Made by a program: the position numbers and the translations under genes. A stretch of DNA of 64,000 bases from JAFAHS01 sp046728175. GTDB taxonomy: Bacteria > Desulfobacterota > Binatia > Binatales > Binataceae. The notes beneath the pieces were generated by a model. That model was not told where the DNA came from and did not search any database. It worked only from the letters and a program-made list of their open reading frames with translations. Shown here one piece after another: positions 8,813 through 16,719 of the stretch. Within the stretch, counting starts at the first letter, position 1. Every line of letters begins with the position of its first letter. The stretch spans positions 1-64,000 of the forward strand of contig JBKPEA010000003.1 in NCBI GenBank assembly GCA_046728175.1, read 5' to 3'.

Positions 8813-9169
8813 ATGCCACTGAGTACACCGAAAGCGACCATTCTGCTGCAGGCTGCGGTCAAGTATCTGGAAGAGGAGTTGATGCCAGCCTTGACCGGCT
8901 ACCATCGATTCAAAACCCGAGTGACCGCGAACGTGCTCAATACGGTTCGGCGCGAGTTGGAGATGCGCGGGACGCAAGCCGCCGCCGAGCGGAAAAGGCT
9001 CGCTGCCCTGCTGGGTCACGACGGCGAGGTCGAGGAGCTGAGCCGCGAGCTCGCCCAAAAGATTCGCGACGGCGGGGTCGCGCTGGACGATCCGAAACTG
9101 CGCACTCACATCAGCCAGTCGCTGCACGACGCGCTCGCGATCAACAACCCGAAGTGGTTTGAACGGTAG
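8813..9169 (+). CDS. DUF6285 protein, LvaB-like
   Basis: A 118-residue, mostly helical protein. I chose ATG 8813 (MPLSTPKATILL) because the frame upstream of it only overlaps the kinase gene and family members begin in this way. The pattern of a long N-terminal helix, FKTRVTANVL and a C-terminal IxNPKW ending is that of DUF6285. In the levulinate pathway LvaB is needed together with LvaA for phosphorylation of 4-hydroxyvaleryl-CoA, so this is probably the kinase's partner subunit. No catalytic residues are evident. It is the last gene of the three-gene operon; the next gene reads the other way. Confidence 0.78.
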   Translation: MPLSTPKATILLQAAVKYLEEELMPALTGYHRFKTRVTANVLNTVRRELEMRGTQAAAERKRLAALLGHDGEVEELSRELAQKIRDGGVALDDPKLRTHISQSLHDALAINNPKWFER

Positions 9170-9235
9170 AGAGCAGTCCCGGCAAGATGCCGCCGGAAGG
9201 GCCACCCCCAACAGAGAGCCGGCCAAGCTCGCGGA

Positions 9236-9466
9236 TCAGATGCCGAGCAGCTTGCGCAGCTGGACCGGACTGAACCCGACCACCGACTGGTCGCCCACCC
9301 GAATTACAGGGACGGCGCGGAATCCAGTGTTGATAAGCTCGTCGCGGGCCGCGGGATCGTCACCAATGTTCCGTTCCACGAACGGAATGCCGTGCTGCAA
9401 GAGAAAGCTCATCGCGGCGTGGCACGCCGATCAGCCGTGGCTGGTGAAAATCGTTACTTGTGGCAT
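9236..9466 (-). CDS. selenocysteine-containing glutaredoxin (UxxC), read through in-frame TGA
   Basis: Read through one TGA (9431-9433, codon 12), this is a complete 76-residue glutaredoxin. It begins MPQVTIFTSHG, then U-S-A-C at residues 12-15 where family members have CxxC. Next come the helix HAAMSFLLQHGIPF, the cis-proline motif AVPVI at 51-55 and the glutathione-side motif VVGFSPVQL. It ends in a normal TGA. Similarity continues without a break on both sides of the TGA, and the second Cys is kept, so selenocysteine is far likelier than decay. selB and selD lie 41 kb away. The start overlaps the MerR gene's end by 13 bases and has a GAGGA site six bases upstream. Role inferred: thiol or selenol redox, perhaps metal or peroxide handling. 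Confidence 0.85.
9369..9387 (-). promoter_or_regulatory. strong hairpin inside the Sec-glutaredoxin gene, SECIS candidate
   Basis: An 8-bp perfect stem (TTCCGTTC/GAACGGAA) closes a three-base loop, GTG on the coding strand, starting 44 bases after the TGA. Its G-first loop suits a bacterial SECIS, but its loop lies about 52 bases from the TGA, farther than usual. A second perfect hairpin (6 bp, loop GCC, 9415-9429) begins right after the TGA, nearer than usual. Which, if either, is used cannot be told by eye. Confidence 0.35.
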
Positions 9467-9841
9467 GTAAGTCCTCGGTTGGCACCGCCGCCTGGACAAA
9501 TGCATCCGTGGCAGTCGCGGATCATTTTGCGAAGCGTGCGGCGCCGCCCTTGCAGGCGCACGATTTCATCCGTCATTTGGGAAAGCTTGGCCTCTGCCTT
9601 GCGGATAATGGGTCCGCATTCCCAGGTCGACTTTACTCCCAGCGTGAGCAGTTCCTGTATCTCACGCAGGGAGAAGCCCAACCCTTTCGCATCCTTTACA
9701 AACCGCAACCGGTCAATCACCTCGTCCGAGTAGTTTCGATAGCCGGATACCGAGCGGCCGCCCTATCAAGCCTTTGCGCTCATAGAAGCGCAGGGTATCG
9801 ACGCTGACCCCGGTCCTGTGCGCTAGCCGTCCAATCGTCAT
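9454..9841 (-). pseudogene. MerR-family metal-type regulator with a single frameshift
   Basis: The N-terminal part (MTIGRLAHRTGVSVDTLRFY, from ATG 9841) is a MerR helix-turn-helix. After KGLIGRP the frame must shift by one base (near 9759-9767) to enter VSGYRNYSDEVIDRLRFV and the rest. The C-terminal part has Cys in WECGP and then CHGCICPGGG, a cysteine arrangement like the mercury/zinc/cadmium sensors of the family. Everything else is intact, so this is either a very recent mutation or an assembly error of one base. It lies directly behind a MerR-type promoter and overlaps the selenoprotein glutaredoxin by 13 bases, so it should control its own operon. Confidence 0.75.
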
Positions 9842-9851
9842 TGGTTTACAA

Positions 9852-9882
9852 CCATAAACCTTGGAGTATAGTCCTGGGTCAA
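9852..9882 (-). promoter_or_regulatory. MerR-type promoter with 19-bp spacer
   Basis: On the minus strand TTGACC (9877-9882) and TTATGG (9852-9857) are 19 bases apart, the over-long spacing that MerR activators correct by twisting DNA. The spacer holds an imperfect inverted repeat, CCcaGGA-CTATAC-TCCaaGG, in the right place for a MerR dimer. It points toward the merR-glutaredoxin pair, whose first ATG lies 10 bases beyond the -10. Confidence 0.7.
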
Positions 9883-10004
9883 GATCAAAGAAGTCGTTGA
9901 TAGCCTATTCTAACAGCAATTTGCGTCGTATAAAGTAGGAGAGCTGATCCGGTGGCGCGGCCGGCCGCGGGTTGTTAGCTAATTTGCGGAAACTCCGGGG
10001 TTGA

Positions 10005-11153
10005 ATGGAAGCTGAATCAGCTACAAACCAAGGGACGGACCTGAGCTTCGAGCTGGGGCCAGACTCGTCACTGATCATCCATCTGACTGGAAGCTGGCGG
10101 ATGCATCACGGGCTTCCATCGGTTAGCCGGGTGCTACACGAGGTCGATCAGGCTAAACCCCGGTGCATCGGGTTCGACACGAGCCGGCTTGGCGCCTGGG
10201 ATAGCGGCCTACTCACCTTTGTAGCGCGCACCACCGAACTTGGCCGATCGCGCAATATTCCCGTCGCCCTTGACGGCCTGCCCGAGGGACTCGTTCGGCT
10301 GGTCGAGCTGGCCGAAGCGGTACCCGAGAAGAAGGACGCGCGGGTAAAGACGCTATCCGCGCCACTGCTCCAGCGGGTTGGCACCGCGACCATCAACTAC
10401 GCCGAGGGCACCGAAGATTTTCTCACTTTTCTGGGTGGCGTGGTGATCGCGATCGGGCGGATGTTCAAAGGCCAGGCCCGCTTTCGGAACAGCGACCTGA
10501 TGATCGAAATCCAGGACAGCGGCGTCAACGCCTTGGGCATCGTGGCGATGATCAGCTTCCTGGTTGGAACCATCCTGGCATTTATGGGCGCGGTACAGCT
10601 CCAGCAATTCGGCGCGCAAATCTACGTGGCGGACCTGGTTGCGATAGGCATTGTGCGAGAGATGGGCGCGATGATGACCGCGATCATCATGGCCGGCCGC
10701 ACCGGGGCTTCCTTCGCGGCGCAGCTCGGGACCATGAGGGTAACCCAGGAAATCGACGCGCTCACGACCATGGGAATTTCGCCGATGGAATTCCTGGTGC
10801 TGCCGCGCGTAGTCGCACTCATCCTGATGATGCCGCTGCTGTGCGTGTTCGCGAATCTTTTTGGGGTCATGGGAGGAGCCTTCGTCGGAGTGGCAATGCT
10901 CAAGATCGCACTGTCGACTTTCCTGCGCGAAGCTTGGAACGCATTGACTCTCGGCAATCTGTTTGGCGGTCTCTTCAAAGCGATGGTCTATGGCGTAATA
11001 ATCGCGATCTCGGGATGCCTCCGGGGTTTCCAATGCGGCCGCAGCTCCTCGGCGGTCGGCGACGCTGCCACCCGGGCGGTGGTGACCGGAATCGTGTGGA
11101 TCGTCGTTGCCTGCGGCATTATGGCCTTTCTATTCAACCTGCTGGGAATTTGA
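10005..11153 (+). CDS. mlaE: MlaE-family permease with N-terminal STAS domain
   Basis: A 382-residue inner-membrane permease of an MCE lipid transporter. Residues ~20-110 look like a STAS domain (SLIIHLTGSW, then SGLLTFVARTTE), the fold of MlaB; residues ~140-382 are the MlaE permease with about five hydrophobic segments and the conserved GREMGAMM-like stretch (VREMGAMMTAIIMAGRTGAS). MlaB and MlaE are separate proteins in E. coli, and here they are joined. The ATPase gene follows after a 3-base gap, then the MCE protein and a lipoprotein. Such systems move phospholipids or other lipids between the membranes; direction and cargo cannot be read here. Confidence 0.9.
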   Translation: MEAESATNQGTDLSFELGPDSSLIIHLTGSWRMHHGLPSVSRVLHEVDQAKPRCIGFDTSRLGAWDSGLLTFVARTTELGRSRNIPVALDGLPEGLVRLVELAEAVPEKKDARVKTLSAPLLQRVGTATINYAEGTEDFLTFLGGVVIAIGRMFKGQARFRNSDLMIEIQDSGVNALGIVAMISFLVGTILAFMGAVQLQQFGAQIYVADLVAIGIVREMGAMMTAIIMAGRTGASFAAQLGTMRVTQEIDALTTMGISPMEFLVLPRVVALILMMPLLCVFANLFGVMGGAFVGVAMLKIALSTFLREAWNALTLGNLFGGLFKAMVYGVIIAISGCLRGFQCGRSSSAVGDAATRAVVTGIVWIVVACGIMAFLFNLLGI

Positions 11154-11156
11154 CCA

Positions 11157-11969
11157 GTGAGCGCGTCGACCACAACTCGCTCCGCGGTAACCCATGGGGT
11201 AGTGGGCGAGCCGCACATAATCGTGCGGGACCTCACGATGGCATTCGGCGATTTCGTGCTGATGCGCGATCTTAACTTTACGGTGAAGAGGGGCGACGTG
11301 TTCGTGATAATGGGCGGCAGCGGCTGCGGCAAGAGCACGCTGCTCAATCATCTGATAGGCCTGCTGGAACCCGCCAAGGGTGAGCTTTTCTACCAAAATT
11401 TCAACTTCACTAAGGCGCCGCCCGAGGCCCGCGAGCGGATGTTGCGACGGTTTGGCGTGCTCTATCAGGGCGGTGCGCTGTGGAGCTCCATGACTCTGGC
11501 ACAAAACGTCGGTCTTCCGCTCGAAGAGTTCACCGATCTGTCGTCCAGAGAGATTCGCGCGATCGCCTCGGTCAAGCTGTCTCTGGTCGGGCTGCGCGGG
11601 TTCGAAGACTACTATCCGAGCCAGATAAGTGGCGGTATGCAGAAGCGCGCCGGGCTCGCGCGCGCCATGGCGCTCGATCCGGAGGTGCTGTTCTTCGATG
11701 AGCCGTCGGCGGGTCTCGATCCGATCAGCTCGCGCCTGCTTGACGATCTGATCCTGGAACTACGTGACGGACTCGGGGCGACGGTAGTGGTCGTTACGCA
11801 CGAACTGGCGAGTATTTTCACCATCGCAAATAACAGCATCTTTCTCGATGCCGAGACACGGACCATGATAGCGAGTGGTGACCCCAAAGAATTGTTGGAG
11901 CATTCGCCGGACCCGAAGGTGCATCGCTTCCTGACGCGCGCGGCCGACGACCAACATCCAGGTAACTAA
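11157..11969 (+). CDS. mlaF: MlaF-family ABC ATPase
   Basis: A 270-residue ABC ATPase that powers the MCE transporter. Walker A GGSGCGKST is near residue 57, the signature ISGGMQKRAGLARA near 157, Walker B VLFFDEPSAGLDP right after, and the switch His in VVTHEL near 219. The GTG start lies three bases after the permease stop, and its own stop is followed directly by the ATG of the MCE gene, so translation is coupled. A GMQKR signature in place of GQQQR is a usual mark of the MlaF branch. Confidence 0.9.
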   Translation: MSASTTTRSAVTHGVVGEPHIIVRDLTMAFGDFVLMRDLNFTVKRGDVFVIMGGSGCGKSTLLNHLIGLLEPAKGELFYQNFNFTKAPPEARERMLRRFGVLYQGGALWSSMTLAQNVGLPLEEFTDLSSREIRAIASVKLSLVGLRGFEDYYPSQISGGMQKRAGLARAMALDPEVLFFDEPSAGLDPISSRLLDDLILELRDGLGATVVVVTHELASIFTIANNSIFLDAETRTMIASGDPKELLEHSPDPKVHRFLTRAADDQHPGN

Positions 11970-12947
11970 ATGGGCAAGAAAGCCAATCCAACCATGGTTG
12001 GGGCCTTCGTACTGGGCTCCCTCGCAATCGTAATCGCCGTAATCATCGGATTGGGATCAAGCCACCTGTTCAGGCGGGAACATAAGTTCGTCATGTTTTT
12101 CAGCAGCGACGTGAACGGTCTGAACATAGGTGCGCCGGTCAAGTTTCGGGGCGTCGAAATCGGCTCGGTGACCAACATCCTGTTGAGCCTCGGCGGCCTC
12201 GGGGGCAGCGGCATACAACAGACCGGGCAGATACGAATCCCGGTTATAATTCAGCTCGATTCGCGAAAACTCTTCGCGCGCGGCGCTGAACTTGACCTTG
12301 ACGACCCGCAGCAGATCGCGGCCACCATCCAACTTGGCTTGCGCGGCCAGCTTAAGACCGAAAGCCTGCTGACCGGGCTCGCCTACATCGACCTCGACAT
12401 GCATCCCGACACGCCGGTCAAGTACTACCTGGGGCGCAACTCCCCCTATCCGGAAATTCCGACGATCCCGACCCAGCTCGAGCAAGCACAGACCGCAATC
12501 ATCCGGATCATGGCGGCTCTCGAAAAGGTTGACTTCGATAAGCTGACAACGAGCTTCACGCGGACCGCAAATTCGATCAACGACCTGGTCAAGTCCCAGC
12601 AGGTGCGCGAGACCCTCGTATCGCTGAACCAGGCCGCAATCGCCTTGAACGCGACCGCGCAAAGCATCAGAAAAACCAGCGATGACTTGAGCAGGCAGGT
12701 CGAGCCGGCGGCGGAAGATCTGCGCAAGACCACGGCGTCCGCACGGGCCGCCCTGAAAGAGGCCCAGGATACCCTGGTCGCAGTGCAGAGCACCCTGGGA
12801 CCCGGCTCTCCCGTGGACTATCAACTCACCCAAACTCTCGAGCAGACCGGTGATGCGGCCCGCTCGCTGCGCCAGCTGGCCGACTATCTGCAGCGTAACC
12901 CAAGCTCGGTGATTCGCGGCCGCTACGCGGGGGACAGCGGCCAATGA
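11970..12947 (+). CDS. MCE-domain (MlaD-like) lipid-binding protein
   Basis: A 325-residue protein with one N-terminal membrane anchor (about residues 8-28) and an MCE domain at about 35-130 (FFSSDVNGLNIGAPVKFRGVEIG). The rest is a long helical, coiled-coil-like tail rich in Thr, Ala and Gln (about 165-290) and a soluble end. MCE proteins form hexamers in the periplasm that carry lipids between membranes, and the tail may form a needle as in PqiB-like relatives. The start abuts the ATPase stop, and its last codons overlap the lipoprotein start as ATGA. It is longer than E. coli MlaD (~180 aa). Confidence 0.88.
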   Translation: MGKKANPTMVGAFVLGSLAIVIAVIIGLGSSHLFRREHKFVMFFSSDVNGLNIGAPVKFRGVEIGSVTNILLSLGGLGGSGIQQTGQIRIPVIIQLDSRKLFARGAELDLDDPQQIAATIQLGLRGQLKTESLLTGLAYIDLDMHPDTPVKYYLGRNSPYPEIPTIPTQLEQAQTAIIRIMAALEKVDFDKLTTSFTRTANSINDLVKSQQVRETLVSLNQAAIALNATAQSIRKTSDDLSRQVEPAAEDLRKTTASARAALKEAQDTLVAVQSTLGPGSPVDYQLTQTLEQTGDAARSLRQLADYLQRNPSSVIRGRYAGDSGQ

Positions 12948-13555
12948 AACAACACATAATAGTAATCTTGGCGCTGTGCACGATTACGATTGCGGGTTGC
13001 CTCTCCCCCCGGCGCGACAACTCGAAGTTCTTCGTGCTCTCTCCGGTGGGTGCCGACCCGGCGAGTGTAGGCTCCCGCCAGATCCTGGTTGGACTCGGCC
13101 CGATCAAGATGCCCGCGTACCTCGATAGACAAGAGGTCGTCACCCGCGTCGCACCGAACCGGCTCGAATTGTCCGGCGAGGACCGCTGGGCCGAGCCCTT
13201 GGACTCTGATTTTACCCGGGTACTCGCCCAGAACCTTGCTTCCGATCTAGGGACTCAGCGCATAACCTTTTACCCCTGGTACAACACCACGGTCGTGGAC
13301 TACCAGGTCAAGGTCAACGTGTACCGGTTCGAGAGCGACAAAGACGGCAAGGTCGAGCTGACCGCTCATTGGCAGGTGCTGAGCGGAACCGGAAAACTGT
13401 TGGTCGTGCGCGATTCCAGCTATACGGAGACGGCCAAGCCCGGCGACTCGTCTGATTCCGCGGCTGCCATGAGCCGGGCGCTCGGCCGTCTGTCGCGGGA
13501 GATCGCCTCGGCACTCGAAGCCACCCCCACGAATACGGCGGCTGGATCGGCCTGA
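12944..13555 (+). CDS. ABC-type transport auxiliary lipoprotein (PqiC-like)
   Basis: A 203-residue outer-membrane-type lipoprotein. The signal ends in the lipobox IAGC (Cys at residue 19). The body fits the PqiC/DUF330 fold: FFVLSPVG, then LVGLGPIKMPAYLDR, and a NRLELSGEDRWAEPLDSDFTRVL region that is well kept in the family. PqiC docks the MCE tunnel to the outer membrane. The gene overlaps the MCE gene by four bases and closes the operon. The following gene reads toward it, only 13 bases away. Confidence 0.87.
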   Translation: MKQHIIVILALCTITIAGCLSPRRDNSKFFVLSPVGADPASVGSRQILVGLGPIKMPAYLDRQEVVTRVAPNRLELSGEDRWAEPLDSDFTRVLAQNLASDLGTQRITFYPWYNTTVVDYQVKVNVYRFESDKDGKVELTAHWQVLSGTGKLLVVRDSSYTETAKPGDSSDSAAAMSRALGRLSREIASALEATPTNTAAGSA

Positions 13556-13568
13556 GGTCAGGAGCCTT

Positions 13569-14657
13569 TCAGCCGAGATTCAGGTCCTCGTAGACGGCAT
13601 CGATCGCCGCGGTGATCCTCGCGTCGTGCCTGGCGGGAGCCGCCTCCAGCATCCCGTTGAAAACCAGGGCGACCGCAAGACCATATTCGGGATCGGCAAA
13701 GCCTACCGAGGATACGTAGCCCGCGTGGCCAAAGGCGCGCGGAGAGCAACGGCTTCCGTACCAGGCGGCCGCCCGACCGTAATGCTTGGAATCGATTACG
13801 AAACCCAATCCTCGGTCGAGGGGAAAATCGAAAATTCGATCTTTGAGTCCAACCGTATGGCGGGCGATCAGAGTTTCGAGCGTCTCCCCGCTGATGATGT
13901 CGCGGCCTCCGTCGAGCAACGCTTCATAGAAACGGCCCAGCTCGCGAGTCGGGCCGCGGCCGTTGCCGCCGGGGCGGCAATTCGCCAACGCCTCGCGAGA
14001 ATCGCGAAAATACTTGTACATGTGAGGGATGGGTAGCGCGTTGCCATCGGCAAAGTGCATCGGCACGATGCGATCGCTGAAATCATCGTATCGCTCCACG
14101 GGCATGCCCAGCCACGAGTGGTTCATGCCGAGCGGTTCGAAAATCGCTTCCCGCACGTAGCGATGATAGGGGCGGCCATCTAGACGCCGAACGATTTCGC
14201 CCAGCACATACCATCCTGAGGCGACGTGATACCCGCAATCGCGACCCGGTATCCATCCGGGTTCCAGCGGCGCATCGCAAATCTCCGCGATGATCTTCTC
14301 CCAGGGATCATAGCTCCAGGCGCCCACCGCTCTGGGAAATCCACCGGTGTGAGTCAGGACGTGGCGGATAGTGATCGGCTCCTTGCCCTTGATACCGAAC
14401 TCGGGGATGTACTTCGCGACCGGGTCATCGAATGCAAGCCGGCCTCTATCCCGCATCTGGCCAATCGCGACCGCAGTTACCGGCTTAATCGCTGACATCC
14501 ACAGCATCAGGTGATCCTGGCGCATGGGCACACCGCTGCGCGCCTCGCCGAGACCAAGGTCCGCGATCGTGTGACCGTGGCGCGATACGTAGAGCTGTGC
14601 GCCGAGATGCAGGTTCGCGGCGATCCCACTCTCGATGTTCTGGATGGTGCGCGTCAG
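13569..14657 (-). CDS. serine hydrolase of the class C beta-lactamase family, unusual start
   Basis: A class C beta-lactamase-fold hydrolase, probably an esterase rather than a resistance enzyme. The nucleophile motif SAIK lies in LMLWMSAIKPVTAVAI at about residue 55. Similarity to the fold (HLGAQLYVSRHGHTIADLG) extends before the first GTG (14531) and ATG (14525). The frame is closed by a stop at 14679-14681, so the true start must be a rare codon between the two. CTG 14657 is the best placed, two bases after the VOC gene stop, which would allow coupling. The tail GHAGYVSSVGF with HAG fits the KTG-box position. Confidence 0.72.
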   Translation of the reverse strand: MTRTIQNIESGIAANLHLGAQLYVSRHGHTIADLGLGEARSGVPMRQDHLMLWMSAIKPVTAVAIGQMRDRGRLAFDDPVAKYIPEFGIKGKEPITIRHVLTHTGGFPRAVGAWSYDPWEKIIAEICDAPLEPGWIPGRDCGYHVASGWYVLGEIVRRLDGRPYHRYVREAIFEPLGMNHSWLGMPVERYDDFSDRIVPMHFADGNALPIPHMYKYFRDSREALANCRPGGNGRGPTRELGRFYEALLDGGRDIISGETLETLIARHTVGLKDRIFDFPLDRGLGFVIDSKHYGRAAAWYGSRCSPRAFGHAGYVSSVGFADPEYGLAVALVFNGMLEAAPARHDARITAAIDAVYEDLNLG

Positions 14658-14659
14658 AT

Positions 14660-15046
14660 TTAATTGCGTCGCGATCGGTCAACTCCCGCCTTGGTTCGCA
14701 TGCTGACTTCGTCCCACAAATTGATCTGGTAGCCGTCGGGGTCGGCCAGCTCCGCGCCGTATCCCCAAAGCTTCTGCGGGGCACTTATGAACTTGATGCC
14801 CTTGCGCGCCAGTTCGCGATGTTTCCGATCAACATCTTTGACCTGAATGACCAGGGTGCATTTTGCCCCCGCAATCTTGTCCGCAACCTGGTTCAGGAAA
14901 ATCGTGAATCCCGCCTGATCCTGGATCGCGATGGTCTTGGTCTTGGGATTTTCGAACTCGACCTTGAATCCCAGAGTTTTCAGATACCAATCACGGGACC
15001 TTTTGCAGCTCGCGACTGGCAGCGCCAGGTGATCGAATTTCAACAT
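14660..15046 (-). CDS. VOC (glyoxalase/bleomycin-resistance fold) protein
   Basis: A 128-residue single VOC domain. I start it at ATG 15046 (MLKFDHLALPV), which has AGGAG eight bases upstream; an earlier in-frame start would add 26 unlikely residues. FDHLALPVAS at the start, a central FLNQVADK, and the closing AELADPDGYQINLW give the paired beta-alpha-beta-beta-beta modules. Metal-ligand positions (His 6, then Glu in AELADPDG) are present. It precedes the serine hydrolase by a few bases, and both may form one unit. Substrate unknown. Confidence 0.8.
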   Translation of the reverse strand: MLKFDHLALPVASCKRSRDWYLKTLGFKVEFENPKTKTIAIQDQAGFTIFLNQVADKIAGAKCTLVIQVKDVDRKHRELARKGIKFISAPQKLWGYGAELADPDGYQINLWDEVSMRTKAGVDRSRRN

Positions 15047-15071
15047 CGTGGCTCCTGTTTCCGCGCACGGC

Positions 15072-15716
15072 TCACAGGGTGCGCTTGAAGCGGCGCAGGC
15101 CGGGTGACCCACAGGCGGCTCCATGATCGGGATGACGCTTTTCGGCCTCGAAGCTAAATCCGGCCTTTGCGTACGCGTGCTCGGCCGGGTCGTTGCCGAT
15201 CAGAAAGGTAATCTGAGCCTCGCTGAATCCTCGCCTGCGCCCTTCAGCGAGCGCGTGTTCTATGAGGATGCCGACGAGCCCCCGGCCCCGGTATTCCGGC
15301 AGCGTCGCGACATTCTCGATGGTCCAGCGGTTGTCGTCCCCTGGCAGAATGCAGGTGAAAACGTAGGCGCCCCGCTGCCACATCGTCTTGAGTTCCGCCT
15401 CGCTCCATTGGTAACTCGCAACGACCTCCGTCATCGCCTTCTCGGACAATGGATATCCGTCCCCGGCCCTAAACCGGCACAGCGCCGACGCCGGCTTGCC
15501 ATCGACCTCGGCGATCAAGAACAGCGAGTAGTGCCACCATGACGGGGTCTCAGCGAGAACCAGCCGCCGCACAAACTCGAGGCACTCCGCTTCAGGACGC
15601 GCCAGCATGATGTCAAACCAACCCTTCTTGAGGTGGGAGCGCATGGCCGCCTGAATGGTCCACGCGACGAACTCCGCGTCAGCCGCGGTTGCCGGTCGAA
15701 TCGTTGGCTCGCTCAA
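15072..15716 (-). CDS. GNAT-family acetyltransferase
   Basis: An acetyltransferase of the GNAT fold, about 214 residues. I favour TTG 15716 as the start, because GGAGG lies nine bases before it and it yields SEPTIRPATAADAEFV, the classic beginning of such proteins; an ATG 33 bases upstream (15749) is the alternative. The acetyl-CoA loop reads VATLPEYRGRGLVGILIEHA and is followed by the usual AEHAYAKAGFSF motif. Substrate cannot be told. The stop lies 25 bases before the VOC gene. Confidence 0.8.
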   Translation of the reverse strand: MSEPTIRPATAADAEFVAWTIQAAMRSHLKKGWFDIMLARPEAECLEFVRRLVLAETPSWWHYSLFLIAEVDGKPASALCRFRAGDGYPLSEKAMTEVVASYQWSEAELKTMWQRGAYVFTCILPGDDNRWTIENVATLPEYRGRGLVGILIEHALAEGRRRGFSEAQITFLIGNDPAEHAYAKAGFSFEAEKRHPDHGAACGSPGLRRFKRTL

Positions 15717-15880
15717 CCCTGGGCACCTCCGTCCAAAGGCCCGGGGCAAGCGTACAATGGGGACCGGACGAGGTCATCACTTGAGCTAACCGCCGAAAAG
15801 CGCGGAAGGTTACGGTGGCGGGTTGTACCTGGCCCCGCGGGCGCATATTTAAGAAAACTATTTCATCCAAAAGGTAGCCG

Positions 15881-16684
15881 ATGGATACCCACGAATTTCA
15901 GACGATCAGAGCCAAGGTGGAGGGCCCTCTCGGACGGCTCACCCTCAATCGACCGGACCGATTGAACGCGATCGGCGCGACCATGCTTCAGGAACTGGCC
16001 GAGGCGGCGCGGTGGTTTGATACGCAGCGCGATCTGCGGGTCGTAATCATGAGCGGTGTGGGGCGGGCATTCTGCGCCGGAGCGGATTTGAAAGATCCCC
16101 CCGCGGCCGGACAGCTGGGCAGCGACAAGAGTTGGTTGTTTCGGCGCGAGGCCGGGCAATACGGACTGCGCGCCGCCGACGCGCTCGAGCAGATGCGCGC
16201 GGTGACCATCGCTCAGGTGCAAGGCTATGCGGTCGGAGGCGGAGTGGTGCTCACCGCGGTCTGCGATCTGCGCGTAGTGGCGGACGACGCGTGGTTCTTC
16301 ATTCCGGAAATCGATCTCGGGCTGCCGCTGTCCTGGGGTGGAATTCCCCGTCTGGTGCGCGAGATCGGGCCGGCTATGACCAAGGAATTGGTCATGACGT
16401 GCCGGCGTTTCGGAGCGGCGGAAGCAAAGGCTTTGGGGTTCGTCAATCGCGTGGTCCCGCCGGCGCGGCTCGCGGCTGAGGTCGAAGAGCTTGCCCGCGA
16501 ATTAATCGCCAAGCCTTCCGTACCGGTGGCGATAACCAAGGAGCACGTGAACGCGGTCACACGCGCGGCCAGCGCGGGTCTCACCCCGTACGCCGACGGC
16601 GACGTGCTGATGTCGACCGTGGGCGAGGAGGAATCGCGCGCCGCGGCCCGTGCCTACCGCGAAAAGATTCTCGGCAAACGCTAA
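15881..16684 (+). CDS. enoyl-CoA hydratase/isomerase
   Basis: A 267-residue crotonase-family enzyme. The oxyanion loop SGVGRAFCAGADLKDPP is near residue 58 and the second loop QGYAVGGGVVLTAVCDLR near 113. The catalytic segment IPEIDLGLPLSWGGIPRL keeps the first catalytic-position Glu (PEI), and the second position is Trp rather than Glu, so hydration may not be its reaction. An AAGGTAG-type site precedes the ATG. It differs clearly from the hydratase at 5.4 kb. It is read 36 bases upstream of recC, so it may help to drive that operon. Confidence 0.88.
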   Translation: MDTHEFQTIRAKVEGPLGRLTLNRPDRLNAIGATMLQELAEAARWFDTQRDLRVVIMSGVGRAFCAGADLKDPPAAGQLGSDKSWLFRREAGQYGLRAADALEQMRAVTIAQVQGYAVGGGVVLTAVCDLRVVADDAWFFIPEIDLGLPLSWGGIPRLVREIGPAMTKELVMTCRRFGAAEAKALGFVNRVVPPARLAAEVEELARELIAKPSVPVAITKEHVNAVTRAASAGLTPYADGDVLMSTVGEEESRAAARAYREKILGKR

Positions 16685-16719
16685 GCCGTCGCGGCCGCGG
16701 CAGCACGACGGATGCGACG

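Noticed and set aside
9431..9433. Nonsense mutation in the glutaredoxin gene
   Set aside because: The TGA is exactly at the redox Cys position, everything else is intact, and the Sec machinery is present.
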